A stretch of DNA of 64,000 nucleotides. It comes from Acetobacterium fimetarium (GTDB taxonomy: Bacteria; Bacillota; Clostridia; Eubacteriales; Eubacteriaceae). Position 1 is the stretch's first letter; each line of letters starts with the position of its first letter. The notes below the pieces were generated by a model, which made no database searches, was not told the origin of the DNA, and saw nothing but the letters and a program-made list of their open reading frames with translations. The position numbers and the translations under genes are program-made. The DNA is taken from the NCBI RefSeq assembly GCF_014284475.1, contig NZ_WJBC01000010.1, forward strand, positions 53,722 to 117,721, written 5' to 3'. This document shows, piece by piece, positions 44,386 through 53,854 of this stretch.

Positions 44386-46617
44386 ATGGCGAAAAAATCA
44401 GTTGTTGAACAGGAAGAGATAAAATATTTTATCGATAAAATCGTGAAAGATGAAGAAAGTCGATGCGCGAGTGTTCAGGGGTGGGCTTTTAATACGAAAA
44501 CCAAAGAACCGGTTGATTTGTATATCGTCGGTCGTGAATCGGAAGGCGTTAATTTTAAACGGGATTTTAGAATTGATGTGAATAATAAGTATTTTCTGCC
44601 GGACGATGCAAAAGTTGGTTTTATTATTGAATTCGATGAAAACACCTATGGTGAAAAGTTAAGACTGAAACTTAAGGACAACCGGATATCAAGGATCGTT
44701 AAATTAAATTTAAAAAAAGATTACGATTATCTCAAAAAGCCAAATCTTTTTAATGCCGTCAGAGCTGCCAATGCGGTCACACGAACCGTTGGTTATTTTA
44801 ACCGGAACGGATTAAAGAACACGATTCGAAAAATCAAGTTTGAACTGAAATACAAAAATCAGGAGAATTATGATTTCTGGATTGAGGTCCATGAAGATTA
44901 CGATACCAAGAAAGTGCTGGAAGAGATAAGTAAATTCAGCTATTCACCTAAAATATCGATCGTTATGCCGGTTTATAATGTTGAGGAAAAGTGGCTGAGC
45001 GCCTGTATCGATTCCGTTTTGAGTCAGTATTATCAAAACTGGGAATTGTGCATCGCCGACGATTGTTCAACGGATGAACATATCAAGCCGTTACTGGCAG
45101 CCTATGAAAAACAGGATTCCCGAATCAAGGTCGTGTATCGAAAAGAAAATGGACATATTTCAGAATCTTCCAACTCAGCACTGGAAATTGCAACCGGTGA
45201 ATTTGTAGCCCTGCTTGATAATGATGACACTTTGGCGGATTTCGCCCTGTATGAAGTGGTCAAACTGTTAAATGAACATCCGCAAGCTGATCTTATTTAC
45301 AGTGATGAAGATAAACTAAGCGAAGACAACAAACGGAGCCAGCCTTTCTTTAAAACGGACTGGGCGCCGGATATATTACTGGCAACAAACTATATCTGTC
45401 ATTTGGGTGTCTATCGAAAAACGATCATCGATGAAATCGGTGGCTTCAGAAAAGGCTATGAAGGTGCTCAGGATTATGATCTGGTGCTTCGCTTTACCGA
45501 AAAAACGAAGCACATTTATCACATCCAAAAAGTTTTGTATCACTGGCGCATGATCAGCAATTCAACAGCGGTTAATCCGGATTCCAAAGGTTATGCCTTT
45601 GAAGCCGGGAAAAAATCACTGGAAGATGCATTGGATAGAAGAGGCATTAAAGGATCTGTTTCTCACGGCGCTTTTCCGGGCGTCTATAATGTGGCGTACG
45701 AAATCGTCAATGACGGACTGGTATCGATTATCATCCCAACCCGGGACAATGCAGCAGATTTAAAGGAATGCGTGGATTCGATTTTCGAAAAAGCGGAAGA
45801 CGAAAAATTTGAAATCATCATTGCCGATAATGGCAGTGAAAAAGAAGAAACGCTCAAGTTATTTGAAGTTTATACGAAAAAATATAAGGAACAGTTTAAA
45901 GTGGTTCGGCTGGATATGCCATTCAATTTTTCGCAGATCAATAATCTGGCTGTTCGGGAATCAAATGGTGAATATCTGCTGTTTTTGAATAATGACATTA
46001 AAGTCATCACCCAGGGATGGATTAAACGGATGATGAGCGTTGCCCAGCAGGAACGGATTGGCGCCGTTGGGGCGAAACTTTACTATCCGGACAATACCAT
46101 TCAGCATGCCGGTGTTCTGCTCGGCATGGGTGGGGTTGCCGGCCATGGGCATTGTGGGTATCCCCGTGGCGATTATGGTTATTTTGGAAAACTGGTAATC
46201 AACAATAATTATTCCGCTGTCACGGCAGCCTGCCTGATGGTGAAACGCAAAGATTTTGATGACGTTGGCGGATTTGAGGAAAAATTGACGGTAGCATTTA
46301 ATGATGTTGATTTTTGCCTGAAACTCTATGCAAAAGGCAAGTTTAATGTATGGCTGCATGATGTTGAATTGTACCATTATGAATCGAAATCGAGAGGAGC
46401 GGAAGATACCTATCAGAAATATAAACGCTTCAATACGGAAATCAACTACATGAAAAAGCACTGGTTGAATTTTATAAAAAATGATCCCTATTACAACACA
46501 AATCTGACCAGAGTCGATGGAAATTACGCGATTTGCGTTGATATTGTAGGGTATGTAAAAGGAAAAGAATCAGATTTGGGTTTTGATGAAACAGACGATG
46601 GAAAGAGCCACAAATAA
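44386..46617 (+). CDS. large glycosyltransferase with two GT2 domains
   Basis: 743 aa. N-terminal about 150 residues of unrecognised beta-rich sequence, then a first GT-A family 2 domain (about 185-420; SIVMPVYNVEEKWL, DDCSTDE, LLDNDDTL) and a second (about 445-700; SIIIPTRDN, IADNGSE, LFLNNDIKV). Each DxD-like motif is intact, so both domains may act, perhaps adding alternating sugars. It follows wzt closely and probably acts on the exported chain. Confidence 0.88.
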   Translation: MAKKSVVEQEEIKYFIDKIVKDEESRCASVQGWAFNTKTKEPVDLYIVGRESEGVNFKRDFRIDVNNKYFLPDDAKVGFIIEFDENTYGEKLRLKLKDNRISRIVKLNLKKDYDYLKKPNLFNAVRAANAVTRTVGYFNRNGLKNTIRKIKFELKYKNQENYDFWIEVHEDYDTKKVLEEISKFSYSPKISIVMPVYNVEEKWLSACIDSVLSQYYQNWELCIADDCSTDEHIKPLLAAYEKQDSRIKVVYRKENGHISESSNSALEIATGEFVALLDNDDTLADFALYEVVKLLNEHPQADLIYSDEDKLSEDNKRSQPFFKTDWAPDILLATNYICHLGVYRKTIIDEIGGFRKGYEGAQDYDLVLRFTEKTKHIYHIQKVLYHWRMISNSTAVNPDSKGYAFEAGKKSLEDALDRRGIKGSVSHGAFPGVYNVAYEIVNDGLVSIIIPTRDNAADLKECVDSIFEKAEDEKFEIIIADNGSEKEETLKLFEVYTKKYKEQFKVVRLDMPFNFSQINNLAVRESNGEYLLFLNNDIKVITQGWIKRMMSVAQQERIGAVGAKLYYPDNTIQHAGVLLGMGGVAGHGHCGYPRGDYGYFGKLVINNNYSAVTAACLMVKRKDFDDVGGFEEKLTVAFNDVDFCLKLYAKGKFNVWLHDVELYHYESKSRGAEDTYQKYKRFNTEINYMKKHWLNFIKNDPYYNTNLTRVDGNYAICVDIVGYVKGKESDLGFDETDDGKSHK

Positions 46618-46640
46618 ACGTAACAGATGTAACAAAAAAA

Positions 46641-46669
46641 TTGACGCAACTGCGGTTTCGTGATATTAT
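46641..46669 (+). promoter_or_regulatory. promoter of the amidase/glucosaminidase gene
   Basis: TTGACG (46641-46646), 17 bp, TATTAT (46664-46669): a close match to consensus. Confidence 0.7.
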
Positions 46670-46734
46670 CGTGACAAGTATAATTGAAGATTTTTATATT
46701 CGAAATTATAAATAAAGTGGAAAGGAGGATTATT

Positions 46735-49554
46735 TTGGAAAGCGCAAAAAAAAGAAATCGGTTAGTGAGTTTGGGGGTAATGTTATTGCTTCTATTTCTG
46801 ACTTTTTTCTCATATTATACTCCATCAGCCGATGCGGCAGGAAAAACAATCGTCATTAATCCCGGACATGAAGAAGGAACGGATTCTGGAGCGGCAAACG
46901 GTGATACCGGTATTACTGAAGTGGGTCTGAACAATGCACTGGCAGTCAAGGTGGTGGCAACTTTGCGAAACAGTGGTTACAATGCCATGTTAAGTCATCA
47001 GATTCCAGAAAATACGATGGGCTTGCCGACTTTACAGGCGACGACAACCAACAATTCAACGCAGGTCGCCAATGCGGCCAATAAACTGGGCGCGGATCTG
47101 CTGATCAGTATTCATCATAATTCCGGTGGTTCATCGGCCAGCGGTTATGAGTTCTACTGGAGCAGTTATCACCCGGCGGTTGACAACGACGGCCTCTATG
47201 AGGAAACTGGGTTATGGGGGGATGGCTCGACGGCAACATTGGATTCGACGCCTTCGGTAATTGCTTTAAAATCAAAGGAATTTGCTAATATTCTAAATGC
47301 TTATTTCAGTAATTTGGATTATGTTCCCAGCCGAAACAGGATTGTTGAACGGGATGATGCTTTCACCAGAAAGACCAGTATGCCTTCGGTTTTGATTGAA
47401 GGCGGTTTTGTATCCAATGATGCCGAGTCTCTGGCACTGGCAGATGGCAATAATCAGCAGAAAATGGCTAATCAGATAGCGGCCGGCGTCAATCAGTTGT
47501 TTGGAACGGAAAATGTCGTTCTTACGGCAGACAGTGTCAAAGCTACAGTTTCCGATACCAAGGTTACGGCTATGGTCACCGGTATCAATGCACCGAATGC
47601 GGTAAGCACCCTTTATTTCCCGGTATGGAGCGACAATAACGGGCAGGATGATATCACATGGCATGAGGGCATCAAACAGAGCGACGGCAGTTATAAAGTT
47701 ACTTTTGATATTGCAGAACATCACAATGATACTGGCACCTACAACATCCATTGCTATGCAGCAGATTACTTTGGGAAGATGACAATGCTGGGAGCAACAA
47801 CAGCGGATGTAACGGTGAAATTCATAACAGGAAATCTTACTGCCAGCGCGACTGGTGACAAGATTAACGTAAAGGTAAACGGCATTGTGGCACCGAATGG
47901 TTTGCAGACGATTTATCTACCGATATGGAGTGAAACCGGTGGACAGGATGATATCAAATGGTATACAGCAACCAAACAAAGTGATGGAAGCTACAGCCTG
48001 AGTATCGACGTCAAAGATCATAATTATAATAGTGGAATCTATCATGTTCACTGTTATGGTGTCGATAGTAACGGAAAATATACATTATTGGGAGAAAAAA
48101 CGGTCAGTGTCAGCGGCAGTGTCCAGGCGATGAGTGCCAGCAGTGTTACCAATACGGTATCCGGCAATCAGATTAATGTAAGTATCAGCGGGATTGCGGC
48201 GCCGAATGGCATTCAGACTGTTTATGTACCCACATGGAGCGAGGTTAACGGACAGGATGATATCAAATGGTACACAGCAACTAAACAAAGCGACGGAAGC
48301 TATAGCCTGACCATTGAGATCAAAGACCATAACAATGATGCCGGCGTATATAATATTCATTGCTATGGCGTGGATGATTCCGGGAATTTTACAATACTGA
48401 AAGAAATGAAAACGGCCAGTATTGTGGTTGAGAAAATGACGGCCGGCAGTGTGAAAGCCAGTGTAAGTGGAAGTCAGATTATAGCAACAATTCAGGGCAT
48501 CACTGCACCAAACGGAATTAAAACCATTAGCGTGCCAGTTTGGAGTGATGTTAATGGACAGGACGATCTGAAATGGTACACAGCAGTTAAACAAAGTGAT
48601 GGCAGCTATCAAGTGACTATTGATATCAAAGATCATAACTATGATAGCGGCAGCTACTTGATTCACACCTATGGAACTGATGCATCAAATGTAACGACGT
48701 TTTTGGGGAATACAAGTGTTTCGGTAGTTACTTCACCCATGACGGCAAATGATATCACGGCGACGTTTGCGGATAATATCATTACCGTCAATATCGATGG
48801 CATTACTGCGCCAAATGGCATTCAGAATATGCTGGTACCAACATGGAGTGACAACGGTGGACAAGATGATATCGTCTGGTATACTGCAATCAAACAAAGC
48901 GATGGCAATTACCAGGCAACGATCAATGCAAAAGATCATAATGGAGACAGCGGAAATTATTCCGTCCATGTTTATGGGGTGGAAGCGGATGGCCGAAATG
49001 TATTTCTTGGCAATACATCGGTGAGTGTCAGATATGTGGAAACACCCATTATGGGAGCAACGACCGTGACGGCGGCCGATCTGATTGCCTATTACAAGGC
49101 TACCGGATGTACATTCCCGCAGATATATGGAAATATTGGTGTGAATCTGGATACTTTTGTCAATATGTATATCCAGGAGTGCGCGGTTGAAGGCGTTCGG
49201 GCGGAGGTAGCTTTTGCCCAGGCAATGCTTGAAACCGGCAATCTTCAATTTGGCGGCGATGTCAAGGTCAGTCAGTTTAATTTTGCCGGATTAGGGGCAA
49301 CTGGCGGCGTGCCAGGTTACGATTTTTCAACAACCTACGGCAATTCCAGCGCTGGGCTTCAGACCGGAATTAGAGGTCATGTCCAGCATTTGAAGTGTTA
49401 TGCCAGTGATCAGCCTTTAAATCAGACAAAAGTTGATCCAAGGTGGAATAATTCGTTAAGACTAAGAGCGTTGTCGGTTGAAGAACTGGCAGGAACGTGG
49501 GCTGCGGATAAGACCTATGCCGGAAAAGTCAAAGCGATCATGAATAAGTTCTAG
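46735..49554 (+). CDS. secreted bifunctional peptidoglycan hydrolase: amidase_3, five GBS-Bsp-like repeats, glucosaminidase
   Basis: 939 aa from TTG 46735, set by AAGGAGG (46722-46728); an upstream TTG at 46684 lacks an RBS. Signal peptide with cleavage probably after ADA-A. N-acetylmuramoyl-L-alanine amidase domain (about 35-250): INPGHEEGTDSG, SIHHNSGG and VLIEGGFVSN hold the zinc His and catalytic Glu positions. Five repeats of about 98 residues follow, each with a (V/I)W(S)...GQDD(I/L) core. The C terminus (about 780-939) is a beta-N-acetylglucosaminidase domain (AFAQAMLETGNL). It can thus cut both glycan and stem peptide bonds, likely in cell separation. Confidence 0.93.
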   Translation: MESAKKRNRLVSLGVMLLLLFLTFFSYYTPSADAAGKTIVINPGHEEGTDSGAANGDTGITEVGLNNALAVKVVATLRNSGYNAMLSHQIPENTMGLPTLQATTTNNSTQVANAANKLGADLLISIHHNSGGSSASGYEFYWSSYHPAVDNDGLYEETGLWGDGSTATLDSTPSVIALKSKEFANILNAYFSNLDYVPSRNRIVERDDAFTRKTSMPSVLIEGGFVSNDAESLALADGNNQQKMANQIAAGVNQLFGTENVVLTADSVKATVSDTKVTAMVTGINAPNAVSTLYFPVWSDNNGQDDITWHEGIKQSDGSYKVTFDIAEHHNDTGTYNIHCYAADYFGKMTMLGATTADVTVKFITGNLTASATGDKINVKVNGIVAPNGLQTIYLPIWSETGGQDDIKWYTATKQSDGSYSLSIDVKDHNYNSGIYHVHCYGVDSNGKYTLLGEKTVSVSGSVQAMSASSVTNTVSGNQINVSISGIAAPNGIQTVYVPTWSEVNGQDDIKWYTATKQSDGSYSLTIEIKDHNNDAGVYNIHCYGVDDSGNFTILKEMKTASIVVEKMTAGSVKASVSGSQIIATIQGITAPNGIKTISVPVWSDVNGQDDLKWYTAVKQSDGSYQVTIDIKDHNYDSGSYLIHTYGTDASNVTTFLGNTSVSVVTSPMTANDITATFADNIITVNIDGITAPNGIQNMLVPTWSDNGGQDDIVWYTAIKQSDGNYQATINAKDHNGDSGNYSVHVYGVEADGRNVFLGNTSVSVRYVETPIMGATTVTAADLIAYYKATGCTFPQIYGNIGVNLDTFVNMYIQECAVEGVRAEVAFAQAMLETGNLQFGGDVKVSQFNFAGLGATGGVPGYDFSTTYGNSSAGLQTGIRGHVQHLKCYASDQPLNQTKVDPRWNNSLRLRALSVEELAGTWAADKTYAGKVKAIMNKF
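47512..49042 (+). repeat. five tandem GBS-Bsp-like repeats in the amidase gene
   Basis: Units of about 300 bp start near 47512, 47824, 48121, 48427 and 48727. Each encodes APN(G/A), a W-S-(D/E) turn, GQDD and a QSDGSY...DH..(D/N)(S/T)G.Y.(V/I)H.YG ending. Within-array DNA similarity is moderate, so they are old duplications. Confidence 0.88.
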
Positions 49555-49560
49555 ATAAAA

Positions 49561-49596
49561 AAACAGGATTGATGAAAATCAATCCTGTTTTTTTTT
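49561..49596 (+). terminator. terminator after the amidase gene
   Basis: Perfect 12-bp stem AAACAGGATTGA / TCAATCCTGTTT with loop TGAAAA, then a long T-run. Confidence 0.93.
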
Positions 49597-49683
49597 ATGA
49601 CGTTTCGAGTGGATGCTAATAATTATGCTGAATCGGTCGATAAATATATAGTAAATAATCGAATTGTGGGAGAAGAGGGAATA

Positions 49684-51780
49684 ATGCAAATGATACGTGA
49701 GAAGTTCGGAATGAAAGGGATTATTTTGTGTTTGGCCTTTGTTTTGATTTCGGGATGTTTGCCCGAGTATATTGAGGCTCAGGAAAACAATGCCGTCAGC
49801 GTCAGTGCCGGTGAAGCGGTCAATAGCAGCTATATTGTGAGTATTACCGGGGTCGGAAATCCGGATGGAATCAGCGGGGTTATGTTTCCGACCTGGAGCC
49901 AAACCAATGGACAGGATGATATCCGATGGGAAAGCGGAACCTATGTGGGAAATGACACGTGGGAAGTAACGATTCATTTAAAAGACTATCAACAGACATT
50001 TGATACTTTTATCAGTCACGCCTATGTGATTGATAAATCAGGAAAAATGACGTTTTCAGGAATTGCCGAGAAAACCATCGAAAATCCGCTTGGTGATGTT
50101 GCTGTCAATATCATCCAGAATCCGGATAGTACAACGCAATTCACGGTCAGTACGCTTGGCTGTGCGGAAAAAAACGGGATTGGCAGCGTGCTGTTTCCAA
50201 CATGGACAGAAAGAAATGGACAGGATGAGATCGTGTGGTATCAGGGAACCCTGGGAAGCGATGGAGAATACAGTGTGACCATCGACACTAAGGATCATCA
50301 CTTTGAAACCGGAACGTATAATGTCCATACCTACATTTACGGTTTGCGGGGAGATGTGATCAAAACAGCGGTTGATACCTATACCGTCGCGGCCTCAACG
50401 CCAAACATCAGTGCCGGTGAAGTGAGCAATGACAGCTACAAAGTGGCAGTTACCGGTGTCAGCAGTTCAGAAGGGGTCAGCGGTGTTTTATTTCCGACCT
50501 GGAGCCAAGCCAATGGACAGGATGATATCCGCTGGGAAAGCGGGACCTATGTGGGAAACGACACCTGGGAAGCAACGATCAATCTCAGAAATTACCGGAG
50601 CAGTTATGATACCTTTGAAACTCATGCCTATGTGGTTAAAGGGAATCAACAGTTGCAATATATCGCCAAAACGGAAATGATCATCGACAATCCTTTTGCG
50701 GCAGAACCGCTGGAATTGGAGATCCAGCCGGATCCTGATGTCTCAAAGTTTGTCGTCAGCACAACGAATTGCAGCGGCAAATCCGGCATCGGCGATGTGC
50801 TTTTTCCGGTCTGGACGACAAGAAACGGGCAGGATGATATCCAGTGGCTTCAGGGGACATTGGGAGGCAACGGCGAGTACAGTGCAGTGGTGGATATCGA
50901 AAATCATGGCTTTGAAACAGGCCCGTATCAGATCCATGCTTACCTGCGTGGCAATGGCAATGAAAACATTGCATTTTCGAGCAATTCATTCACGCTGGAG
51001 CAAACGACGCCGACCTTTGAGTATGACAACGCCGTCTTAAATAATGTGTTTAAAATGAGGATAAAAAATGTCAGCAATGAAAATGGCGTCTCCGGAGTCA
51101 TGTTGCCAACCTGGAGCCAGGCAAACGGACAGGATGATATCCGCTGGGAACCGACAACTTATATTGGAAATCATACCTGGGAAACAACGGTGGATTTAAA
51201 AAAATACAATCAAATTGTCGATACTTTTATTACCCATGCTTATCTGGTTGATGGCAACGGTAATTCGGTGATGGCAGCACAGTCTTTCCGAACGATCAAA
51301 CAAAACACGGTAACGGTTTATGGCTACTTCGCCTATCCTTTAGATACACAGTATCAGCCCAATCCCGATGATCCCACCGATTGGTTTGGTGCGCGGTGGG
51401 GAGATATTCATGAAGGCGTCGATATACCGGCGGATCGCTACGCCAGCTGCTATTCAGTCGGCAACGGAATCGTTGAACGAGCAGGCTATTTTATGGGATA
51501 CGGAAGATATGTCAGAATTCGCACGACTGACCGCTACGGAGAGAGTGTTTCTTTCTTTTATGGTCATCTTCAGGAAATAAATGTCAGTGTCGGCCAAGCG
51601 GTCGGAACAGGAACAAAGATTGGATCAGTTGGTGGATCGGGATACGATGCCAACAGGAATTACATCGATAATGCCTATGGATCCCATCTTCATTTTGGCG
51701 CCATTGCCAATGCTGACGATGCCTGCGTTGATCCGGAAATATGGATTGATTTCCATAATCCCTACAATAATATCAACTAA
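49684..51780 (+). CDS. lipoprotein M23 peptidase with five GBS-Bsp-like repeats
   Basis: 698 aa from ATG 49684 (AGAGGGA upstream). N-terminal hydrophobic stretch ends ISGC, a lipobox, so it is likely a lipoprotein anchored to the membrane. Five repeats (to about residue 540) alternate between two subtypes. The C-terminal LytM/M23 domain (about 545-698) has HEGVD and HLHFG zinc motifs plus GNGIVERAG and YGHL. It should cleave peptide cross-bridges. It shares its repeat type with the gene just upstream and complements that enzyme's bond specificity. Confidence 0.92.
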   Translation: MQMIREKFGMKGIILCLAFVLISGCLPEYIEAQENNAVSVSAGEAVNSSYIVSITGVGNPDGISGVMFPTWSQTNGQDDIRWESGTYVGNDTWEVTIHLKDYQQTFDTFISHAYVIDKSGKMTFSGIAEKTIENPLGDVAVNIIQNPDSTTQFTVSTLGCAEKNGIGSVLFPTWTERNGQDEIVWYQGTLGSDGEYSVTIDTKDHHFETGTYNVHTYIYGLRGDVIKTAVDTYTVAASTPNISAGEVSNDSYKVAVTGVSSSEGVSGVLFPTWSQANGQDDIRWESGTYVGNDTWEATINLRNYRSSYDTFETHAYVVKGNQQLQYIAKTEMIIDNPFAAEPLELEIQPDPDVSKFVVSTTNCSGKSGIGDVLFPVWTTRNGQDDIQWLQGTLGGNGEYSAVVDIENHGFETGPYQIHAYLRGNGNENIAFSSNSFTLEQTTPTFEYDNAVLNNVFKMRIKNVSNENGVSGVMLPTWSQANGQDDIRWEPTTYIGNHTWETTVDLKKYNQIVDTFITHAYLVDGNGNSVMAAQSFRTIKQNTVTVYGYFAYPLDTQYQPNPDDPTDWFGARWGDIHEGVDIPADRYASCYSVGNGIVERAGYFMGYGRYVRIRTTDRYGESVSFFYGHLQEINVSVGQAVGTGTKIGSVGGSGYDANRNYIDNAYGSHLHFGAIANADDACVDPEIWIDFHNPYNNIN
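49795..51300 (+). repeat. five GBS-Bsp-like repeats in A-B-A-B-A order
   Basis: Subtype A units (near 49795, 50400, 51010) read FPTWSQ(T/A)NGQDDIRWES or a close variant. Subtype B units (near 50090, 50700) begin with an N/D-P-D stretch, carry a Cys (LGCAEKNGIG, TNCSGKSGIG) and read GTLG(S/G)(D/N)GEYS. A two-repeat block was therefore duplicated as a unit. Confidence 0.85.
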
Positions 51781-51795
51781 AAGAAATAGCAATAA

Positions 51796-51824
51796 AGAGA
51801 GACTGATAATAGTCTCTTTTTTAT
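51796..51824 (+). terminator. terminator after the M23 gene
   Basis: AGAGACT (51798-51804), GATAAT loop, AGTCTCT (51811-51817), then T-rich. Confidence 0.85.
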
Positions 51825-51853
51825 TTAGCGAAAATGAGATCCTGTGTTATAAT
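51824..51853 (+). promoter_or_regulatory. candidate promoter of the 51890 glycosyltransferase
   Basis: Perfect -10 TATAAT (51848-51853) with a poor -35 (TTTAGC, 51824-51829). Confidence 0.45.
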
Positions 51854-51889
51854 AGAACGAATTTAATATCATGGTGCAAGGAAGTTTAT

Positions 51890-52873
51890 ATGAAAAGTGA
51901 TGTTTCGGTTATTATTCCAAATTTCAATGGGGAAAAATATATTGCCAATTGCCTGGAGAGTATTCTCGACCAAAGTTTTTATGAATTTGGTCAGATGGAA
52001 ATCATCGTGGTGGATGACTGCTCCAGCGATGACAGCGTCAATATTATTAAAAGATATCAAGAAGTAAAGCTGGAGATAAATCCGGTCAATTCAGGCTTTG
52101 ATAAATCGGTCAATCAGGGTATCAAGGCGAGCAGCGGGACCTATTGTCTGCTTTTGAACAATGATGTAGTGGTCGACCGCGATTTTGTCAAATACCTGTA
52201 CCGACACATCGACGAAAATCCCAATGTGTTTTCTGTCAGCTCAAAAATGGTGCGCTATTACGAGCGGAATAAACTGGATGATACAGGGGATTTTTATAAT
52301 ATTTTCGGCTGGGCGTACAAGCGGGGCGATGGAAAACCGGTTGAGGCATATAAAAAACGGACTTCAGTTTTCAGCACCTGTGCCGGTGCCGGCATTTACC
52401 GTCGCTCGGTACTGGATGAGATCGGCTTGTTCGATGAAACATTTTTTGCCTATCTAGAAGATGTGGATATTTCCTACCGGGGACTGATTTATGGGTATCA
52501 GAATCATTATGAACCACAGGCGGTCTGTTATCATATTGGCAGCGCCACCACGGCTGACGGGCAAAAATACAGTCCTTTTAAAGTGAAAATTTCAGCAAGA
52601 AATAATATTTATGTGGCTTATAAAAATATGCCGACGTTCCAGCTTCTGATCAACAGTCCTTTTTTGCTGCTTGGTTTTTTCATCAAATACCTGCTTTTTT
52701 GGAAACGAGGTTACGGCAAGGACTACTCGGCAGGGATTAAAGAGGGCTTAAAAAACTGCCGGCAGATGAAAAAAGTACCGGTCCAATCAAAAAATCTGGG
52801 CCACTATATACTGATTGAGATTCTGCTGATTCATAATCTCTTTCGACATGTTTTCAATAAATTAGTGCGATAG
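51890..52873 (+). CDS. GT2 family glycosyltransferase (rhamnosyltransferase-like)
   Basis: 327 aa. Start at ATG 51890 (AAGGAAG upstream); the open frame extends about 300 bp further up into the previous gene without an RBS. GT-A motifs: SVIIPNFNGEKYI, VDDCSSDDS, LLLNNDVVVDRD, ED(V)DISYR acid region. C-terminal amphipathic/hydrophobic helix (about 255-275) suggests membrane association. Same fold as the 52966 product but not a close copy. Confidence 0.9.
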   Translation: MKSDVSVIIPNFNGEKYIANCLESILDQSFYEFGQMEIIVVDDCSSDDSVNIIKRYQEVKLEINPVNSGFDKSVNQGIKASSGTYCLLLNNDVVVDRDFVKYLYRHIDENPNVFSVSSKMVRYYERNKLDDTGDFYNIFGWAYKRGDGKPVEAYKKRTSVFSTCAGAGIYRRSVLDEIGLFDETFFAYLEDVDISYRGLIYGYQNHYEPQAVCYHIGSATTADGQKYSPFKVKISARNNIYVAYKNMPTFQLLINSPFLLLGFFIKYLLFWKRGYGKDYSAGIKEGLKNCRQMKKVPVQSKNLGHYILIEILLIHNLFRHVFNKLVR

Positions 52874-52894
52874 GGCGCAATTTCATTTCTTTTC

Positions 52895-52923
52895 TTCCAT
52901 ATTCAAAATACGCATGGTATAAT
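52895..52923 (+). promoter_or_regulatory. candidate promoter of the 52966 gene
   Basis: TATAAT (52918-52923) preceded at 17 bp by TTCCAT, a weak -35. Confidence 0.4.
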
Positions 52924-52965
52924 ATAATGTCTTTTAGATGAAAAAACGCATAGGAAAGGCTGAAA

Positions 52966-53832
52966 ATGGATTTATCAATTATTATTGTTAATTATAAAAC
53001 ACAGGAATTGACATCAAATTGTATTGATTCGATCGTCAAAAGCAATACAAAAGGATTGAACTACGAAATCATTGTTGTCGATAATGCTTCTGAAGATGGC
53101 AGCATTGAAGCAATCGAAAAGGCCTTCCCGCAGGTTGAAATTATCAGGAACCGTGAAAACCAGGGGTTTTCAAAGGCCAATAATCTGGGCATTAAAACAG
53201 CAAAAGGGGATTACATCCTGCTATTGAATTCCGATACGATTGTTGAGTTTAATACACTTAAGGGCGCGCTGGAATTCATTAAAGATCACAAACACATCGG
53301 GGCGTTAGGCTGTAAAATACTGTTGCCTTCAGGAAAGCTTGATGCGGCCTGCAAACGGAGTTTTCCGACACCTGCAAACGGTCTTTATCACAGCCTGAAT
53401 TTGGATACCGCTTTTCCGGATAATACACGTCTCGGCGCTTATAACCTCACTTACGCAGATGAAAATAAAACCTGTTCCATCGATTGTATTATGGGCGCAT
53501 TTATGATGGTGCCCAGAAAAGTGATCGATGAGGTTGGTATGCTGGATGAGGATTATTTTATGTATGGGGAAGATGTGGACTGGTGCTATCGGATAAAAAA
53601 TGCGGGCTATCAGATCATGTATTACCCGGAAGTCCGGATTTTTCATCATAAAAAAGCCAGCGGCATTGGCAAGAGAAACCCCAAGGTGATTGAAGCTTTT
53701 TATGATTCCATGGGTATTTTCTACAGTAAACATTACCAGAACAAGTACAGCAAATTGACGCGTTGGTGCGTGATGACGGGAACATCCCTGATGAAAAAAA
53801 TGGCTTTGCACAAAAACAAACACAGAAAATAA
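52966..53832 (+). CDS. GT2 family glycosyltransferase
   Basis: 288 aa. SIIIVNYKTQELTSNCI, VDNASEDGS, LLLNSDTIV and EDVDWCYR are the nucleotide-sugar and acceptor-site motifs of the WbbL-like rhamnosyltransferase group. With dTDP-rhamnose made 13 kb upstream, rhamnose transfer is a reasonable but unproved role. 22 bp from the next gene. Confidence 0.9.
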   Translation: MDLSIIIVNYKTQELTSNCIDSIVKSNTKGLNYEIIVVDNASEDGSIEAIEKAFPQVEIIRNRENQGFSKANNLGIKTAKGDYILLLNSDTIVEFNTLKGALEFIKDHKHIGALGCKILLPSGKLDAACKRSFPTPANGLYHSLNLDTAFPDNTRLGAYNLTYADENKTCSIDCIMGAFMMVPRKVIDEVGMLDEDYFMYGEDVDWCYRIKNAGYQIMYYPEVRIFHHKKASGIGKRNPKVIEAFYDSMGIFYSKHYQNKYSKLTRWCVMTGTSLMKKMALHKNKHRK

Positions 53833-53854
53833 AGACAGACGAGGAAAAATACAA

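Noticed and set aside
51581..51889. N-terminal extension of the 51890 glycosyltransferase
   Set aside because: Reads through the M23 gene and its terminator in another frame and lacks an RBS; the GT2 motif starts right after ATG 51890.
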